From Lysobacterales bacterium (GTDB lineage: Bacteria; Pseudomonadota; Gammaproteobacteria; Xanthomonadales; SZUA-36), in the NCBI GenBank assembly GCA_026196445.1, contig JAPHTE010000229.1, forward strand, positions 1 through 7,306: a stretch of DNA of 7,306 nucleotides. Reading direction: 5' to 3'. Numbering within the stretch: the stretch's first letter is position 1; every line of letters begins with the position of its first letter. Positions 6,090 through 7,306 of the stretch are shown here, one piece after another. The position numbers and the translations under genes are program-made. Below the pieces are notes generated by a model that was not told the origin of the DNA, ran no database searches, and worked only from the letters and a program-made list of their open reading frames with translations.

Positions 6090-7139
6090 ATGAAACAATA
6101 CCAGGTCAGGAACTTGAACAGCGGCATTACCTTCACGGTCAAGGAAGGTGAATCCGTATTGAGCGCCGCCCTGCGCCAGGGCGTGATGTTGCCCTACAGT
6201 TGCAAAAACGGGACCTGTGGCAGCTGCAAGGGACAGTTGGAATCGGGCGAGGTGCATTACCCGTTCCACCCGCCGCTGGCACTCGAAAATAGCGAAATCG
6301 CACAGGGCAAGGCCCTGTTCTGCCAGGCGGCCCCCAGTGGCGATCTCGTGATCCAGGCGCGTGAAATAGAGGCCGTGCGTGATATCCAGGTACGGAAAAT
6401 GCCTGCCCGCGTCATTGAAAAGACATTGATGGCTCCTGATGTCATGCGCATCAGGTTGAAACTGCCCAGTGCCCAGCGCCTGCAGTTCCTGGCCGGCCAA
6501 TACCTGGAAATACTGGCTCCGGAGGGCAAGCGGCGGGCATTTTCCATCGCCAGTCCTCCACAGTCCGAGGACGTCGTCGAACTGCATATCCGCCACGTGG
6601 AAGGCGGCGGCTATACGAGCTGGGTTTTCGATGAGCTCAAGGTTCGCGACATCCTGCGTTTCGAGGCGCCGCTGGGAACCTTTTTTGTACGCAACGACAG
6701 GACTGAACGCCCGTTGCTGATGGTCGGTGGCGGAACCGGCTTTGCGCCATTGAAATCAATGATCGAGTGCCTGCTGTCCGACGGGGACAAACGCCCGTTG
6801 CACCTGTTTTGGGGCGCAGCAACGCAAGCGGAGCTTTACATGCACGAACAGGTAAAGCAGTGGGAACACGACAACGCGCATATTCTTTATACCAGCGCGC
6901 TTTCAGAGACCAGCAGCAGTGAAGCGCAGGACGCCTTTTCCGGGCTGGTGCACGAGGCAGTGCTGGATACCTACCCGGACCTGTCGGCCTTCGATATCTA
7001 TATCAGCGGCCCGCCGGCGATGGTGGAAACCGGCCGTACCGCTTTCCTGGACCACGGCGCGGAAAAACGACGCATATTTTTCGACTCATTCGAATTCGGC
7101 CTGGACGTGCCCGTGCGGGTATTGGCGAAACCCCATTAG
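6090..7139 (+). CDS. 2Fe-2S ferredoxin-FAD/NAD(P)H reductase (CDP-6-deoxy-delta-3,4-glucoseen reductase-like)
   Basis: Taken as 349 residues from MKQYQVRNLN. An N-terminal plant-type 2Fe-2S domain (1-92) has the ligands Cys38, Cys43, Cys46 and Cys78 in YSCKNGTCGSCKG and LFCQ. A ferredoxin-NADP reductase-type flavin domain follows (about 103-205) with RAFSIASPP (149-157), and then the NAD(P) domain with GGGTGFAPL (213-221) and YISGPPAMV (304-312). FDSFEFG ends the fold. The protein should pass electrons from NAD(P)H through FAD and the iron-sulfur cluster to a partner. AscD/RfbI and oxygenase reductases share this order; no partner is seen here, so the partner and pathway are open. The frame stays open upstream to an ATG at 5895, but that stretch lies opposite the acyltransferase gene and resembles nothing, while the family begins near residue 1 as chosen. 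No Shine-Dalgarno precedes 6090 or the alternative ATG at 6042. Confidence 0.9.
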   Translation: MKQYQVRNLNSGITFTVKEGESVLSAALRQGVMLPYSCKNGTCGSCKGQLESGEVHYPFHPPLALENSEIAQGKALFCQAAPSGDLVIQAREIEAVRDIQVRKMPARVIEKTLMAPDVMRIRLKLPSAQRLQFLAGQYLEILAPEGKRRAFSIASPPQSEDVVELHIRHVEGGGYTSWVFDELKVRDILRFEAPLGTFFVRNDRTERPLLMVGGGTGFAPLKSMIECLLSDGDKRPLHLFWGAATQAELYMHEQVKQWEHDNAHILYTSALSETSSSEAQDAFSGLVHEAVLDTYPDLSAFDIYISGPPAMVETGRTAFLDHGAEKRRIFFDSFEFGLDVPVRVLAKPH

Positions 7140-7154
7140 ATGAAGCTGACTTAC

Positions 7155-7160
7155 AAAGGG
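7155..7160 (+). promoter_or_regulatory. Ribosome binding site for the exported-protein gene
   Basis: AAAGGG lies 8 bp before the ATG at 7169, a good Shine-Dalgarno distance. This favours 7169 (or the directly following ATG at 7172) over ATGs at 7140 and 7164, whose frames stop at once at TGA 7170-7172. Confidence 0.5.
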
Positions 7161-7168
7161 CCGATGAC

Positions 7169-7306
7169 ATGATGAAGTCCGCCTGCCTGCTCACCTGCGC
7201 GGTTCTGTTATCGTATGCCTGTTCCCATGACAGGACATCCCCTCACCCGGCGATGAATAGCAATGTCAGTTATGCCAGTGTCACCGAACTGCCTTTTACC
7301 AGGCCC
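7169..7306 (+). CDS. Exported protein, N-terminal fragment (possibly a lipoprotein or secreted hydrolase)
   Basis: An open frame starts at ATG 7169 and runs off the right edge; 46 codons are visible. It begins MMKSACLLTCAVLLSYACSHD: a short basic start, a hydrophobic core, then a cysteine at residue 18, which looks like a signal peptide. The lipobox is imperfect, because Ser rather than Leu is at -3 (S-Y-A-C), so lipidation is uncertain and a type I signal peptide is possible. The mature start ends VSYASVTELPFTRP. I have a vague impression of similar N-terminal stretches in secreted alpha/beta hydrolases, but this is too short to assign. The gene starts 29 bp after the reductase stop codon and is co-directional, so the two may be co-transcribed. 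Confidence 0.6.
   Translation, partial: MMKSACLLTCAVLLSYACSHDRTSPHPAMNSNVSYASVTELPFTRP

Noticed and set aside
7140..7172. A 10-codon frame right after the reductase stop (ATG at 7140).
   Set aside because: It has no ribosome site and stops at once, with no sign of being a leader peptide. It could affect translation of the next gene but nothing supports that.

Overview
The window looks like a chromosomal segment from a gammaproteobacterium, possibly a marine or Xanthomonadales/Woeseia-like lineage. This rests on moderately high G+C (by eye), dense gene packing, and membrane-anchored TolB-like/TPR proteins that begin MS-(L/F)-x-x-ELKRRN(V)-(I/F)R, a type often multiplied in such genomes. The lineage is an inference; there is no rRNA or marker gene to settle it. 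I see no tRNA, rRNA, CRISPR array, insertion sequence or phage gene.

Layout. Positions 1-5979 carry five genes on the minus strand, read right to left. (1) A PlsC-type lysophospholipid acyltransferase (5979-5212) is followed 15 bp later by (2) a YheT-type alpha/beta hydrolase (5196-4195); together they form a likely lipid/ester operon that ends at a small perfect hairpin. After a 166 bp gap comes a second tight cluster. It opens with (3) a zinc-ribbon protein whose C-terminal domain resembles nucleoside 2-deoxyribosyltransferase/TIR-like enzymes (4028-3054). This is followed at 15 bp by (4) a TolB-like/TPR membrane protein (3038-1248), and at 6 bp by (5) a close tandem paralogue of it (1241 to beyond the left edge). 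On the plus strand, divergent from the acyltransferase across a 110 bp gap, lie (6) a ferredoxin-FAD/NAD(P) reductase of the AscD/RfbI type (6090-7139) and (7) the start of a gene for an exported protein (7169 to beyond the right edge).

How the genes may work together. The acyltransferase and hydrolase could act in one acyl-lipid remodelling route. The most intriguing part is the zinc-ribbon/deoxyribosyltransferase-like gene joined to two duplicated envelope-anchored TolB-TPR genes. A soluble enzyme of nucleotide or NAD chemistry next to paired membrane scaffolds suggests a signalling, stress or defence module, but nothing in the sequence proves this and the TolB-TPR family has no well-defined biochemical function. 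The reductase is most likely an electron-transfer component whose partner oxygenase or dehydratase is not in the window.
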